Positions 5,744 to 6,565 of a DNA stretch of 6,565 nt are shown here, piece after piece. The stretch lies in contig JBGTMS010000033.1 in the NCBI GenBank assembly GCA_041743425.1, positions 1 through 6,565 on the forward strand, given 5' to 3'. The DNA comes from JTS-RE37 sp041743425 (lineage in GTDB: Bacteria; Bacteroidota; Bacteroidia; Flavobacteriales; Flavobacteriaceae). Below the pieces are notes generated by a model. It was not told the DNA's origin and did not search any database. It was given only the letters and a program-made list of their open reading frames with translations. Made by a program: the position numbers and the translations under genes. The number at the start of each line of letters is the position of its first letter. Positions within the stretch are counted from its first letter, which is position 1.

Positions 5744-6565
5744 ATGAAAATTCCATTATATACCCTTAGCCTGGCCATTTGTTTCCTATCCTGCGGTACC
5801 TCCGACAAGGAGAAAGAAGAGACTGTACCGACAGTAAAAACGAAGACTGCCAAAGTCGTGAAAAGCGATAAAAATGTAACAGACACTGTCGCCAAACAAA
5901 TGATGGAGATGTTTGGCATGGAAGGGGAAACGTTTCACGACATGATGAAGACAGACAGCCTGGAGGGTGAGATCATGAAAGTCTTTTCTCCTGAGGGCCT
6001 GGAGGCCATGTTGAAGGAATCCAATCTCTCTGAGGCAGAGCAGCAGCAGCTGATGGAAAAAATGGCACAGAACGAAAAAAAGGATAACGCATCAGGGGAT
6101 CAGAACCTGCAAGGACGTACCTCTCAATCCCTGGACAAATATTTTAAAGAACTTGAAACCGCACTGGCTGCCTCCGGAAGTGAGCAGCAGCTAAAGGACC
6201 TGCAGGCAATGATGAAAAGGGAAAATGTTTCAGAACGGATCGATGCACTTTCTACGGAAAGTAAGGATCCACAGATCCAAAATATCAGGAAAGTATTGGG
6301 GACCAGGGAGCCAAGTTTAATAGAAGAGCAACTGAACTCCTTTTCTCTTTATGGAAATGCGAAGAGGAAAGAAACAATGCGCGCATTGGCATTTGCTTCG
6401 GAATCAGAAGGAATTCGGATCATTGCCAAACATTATGAGGTCCCTGAGAAGGAGATTGAATTTCTGAAACTATTACCTTCATTTCCGCCACTTACAACAT
6501 CAATGGCCGCAGAAGAAATGAGAGATTACAAACTTCCGGCAGAAATCAACAGCTATTTGGAAGGG
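5744..6565 (+). CDS. Methionine-rich helical lipoprotein (3' end outside window)
   Basis: The frame begins at ATG 5744 and is open to the window edge, giving 274 visible residues without a stop. The N-terminus MKIPLYTLSLAICFLSC is a lipoprotein signal with Cys17 as the lipidated residue. Residues 18-48 are a Lys/Glu/Thr-rich linker. Residues 53-107 hold ten methionines (MMEMFGM, HDMM, EAML, LMEKM) within apparently amphipathic helices, followed by Gln/Glu-rich helices (AEQQQLMEKM, SEQQLKDLQAMM). The part from about 165 on is helical with no recognised motif. No enzyme signature is visible and I do not recognise the family. The start lies one base after the preceding stop (TAGcATG), which suggests translational coupling with the two-part membrane protein and a shared role at the envelope. 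Total length is unknown. Confidence 0.85.
   Translation, partial: MKIPLYTLSLAICFLSCGTSDKEKEETVPTVKTKTAKVVKSDKNVTDTVAKQMMEMFGMEGETFHDMMKTDSLEGEIMKVFSPEGLEAMLKESNLSEAEQQQLMEKMAQNEKKDNASGDQNLQGRTSQSLDKYFKELETALAASGSEQQLKDLQAMMKRENVSERIDALSTESKDPQIQNIRKVLGTREPSLIEEQLNSFSLYGNAKRKETMRALAFASESEGIRIIAKHYEVPEKEIEFLKLLPSFPPLTTSMAAEEMRDYKLPAEINSYLEG

Noticed and set aside
5632..5919. Minus-strand 95-codon frame with hydrophobic stretches
   Set aside because: It is antisense to the end of the two-part gene and the start of the last lipoprotein; its hydrophobicity is explained by the reverse complement of Lys/Glu-rich codons.
6037..6054. Short CAG-rich run as a variable repeat
   Set aside because: Only a few consecutive CAG codons within an ordinary Gln/Glu helix; too short to suggest slippage or phase variation.

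Overview
The window most likely comes from a member of the Bacteroidota, probably the Flavobacteriia or Cytophagia. The evidence is a one-piece hybrid two-component regulator ending in an AraC-type DNA-binding domain, a fragment resembling a type IX secretion (Por) C-terminal sorting domain, a DUF4412-like exported protein, and gene starts preceded by A-rich sequence rather than clear Shine-Dalgarno sites. All genes lie on the + strand. I cannot name the genus from the sequence.

Layout. (1) 1-2565: the 3' part of a large hybrid sensor kinase/response regulator with TPR-like sensor, coiled coil, membrane helix, HisKA, HATPase, REC and AraC-type HTH; its start lies left of the window. (2) 2566-2916: a 351-base stretch with no intact recognisable gene. 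It holds a 50-codon frame (2701-2853) that looks like an orphaned half of a type IX sorting domain, plus an imperfect inverted repeat at 2605-2624. (3) 2917 to the right edge: four closely packed genes with gaps of 16, 5 and 1 bases, so very probably one operon. They encode a DUF4412-like exported protein, a small lipoprotein with a likely disulfide, a 454-residue two-part membrane protein, and a methionine-rich lipoprotein cut off by the window edge.

How they may work together. Every operon product carries an export signal (signal peptide or lipobox), so the operon builds something in the periplasm or at the membranes. No catalytic motif is visible in any of the four. The most unusual gene is 4378-5742. 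Its N-terminal half is a signal peptide, a probable beta domain and a membrane helix. Immediately after that comes a second sequence that by itself would be a textbook lipoprotein signal (Met206 to the lipobox LIGC, Cys224), followed by a six-cysteine helical domain. It looks like a fusion of two exported proteins, or a protein that is processed internally or started twice. The upstream regulator may control the operon, but only adjacency and shared strand support this; I could not find a convincing promoter.
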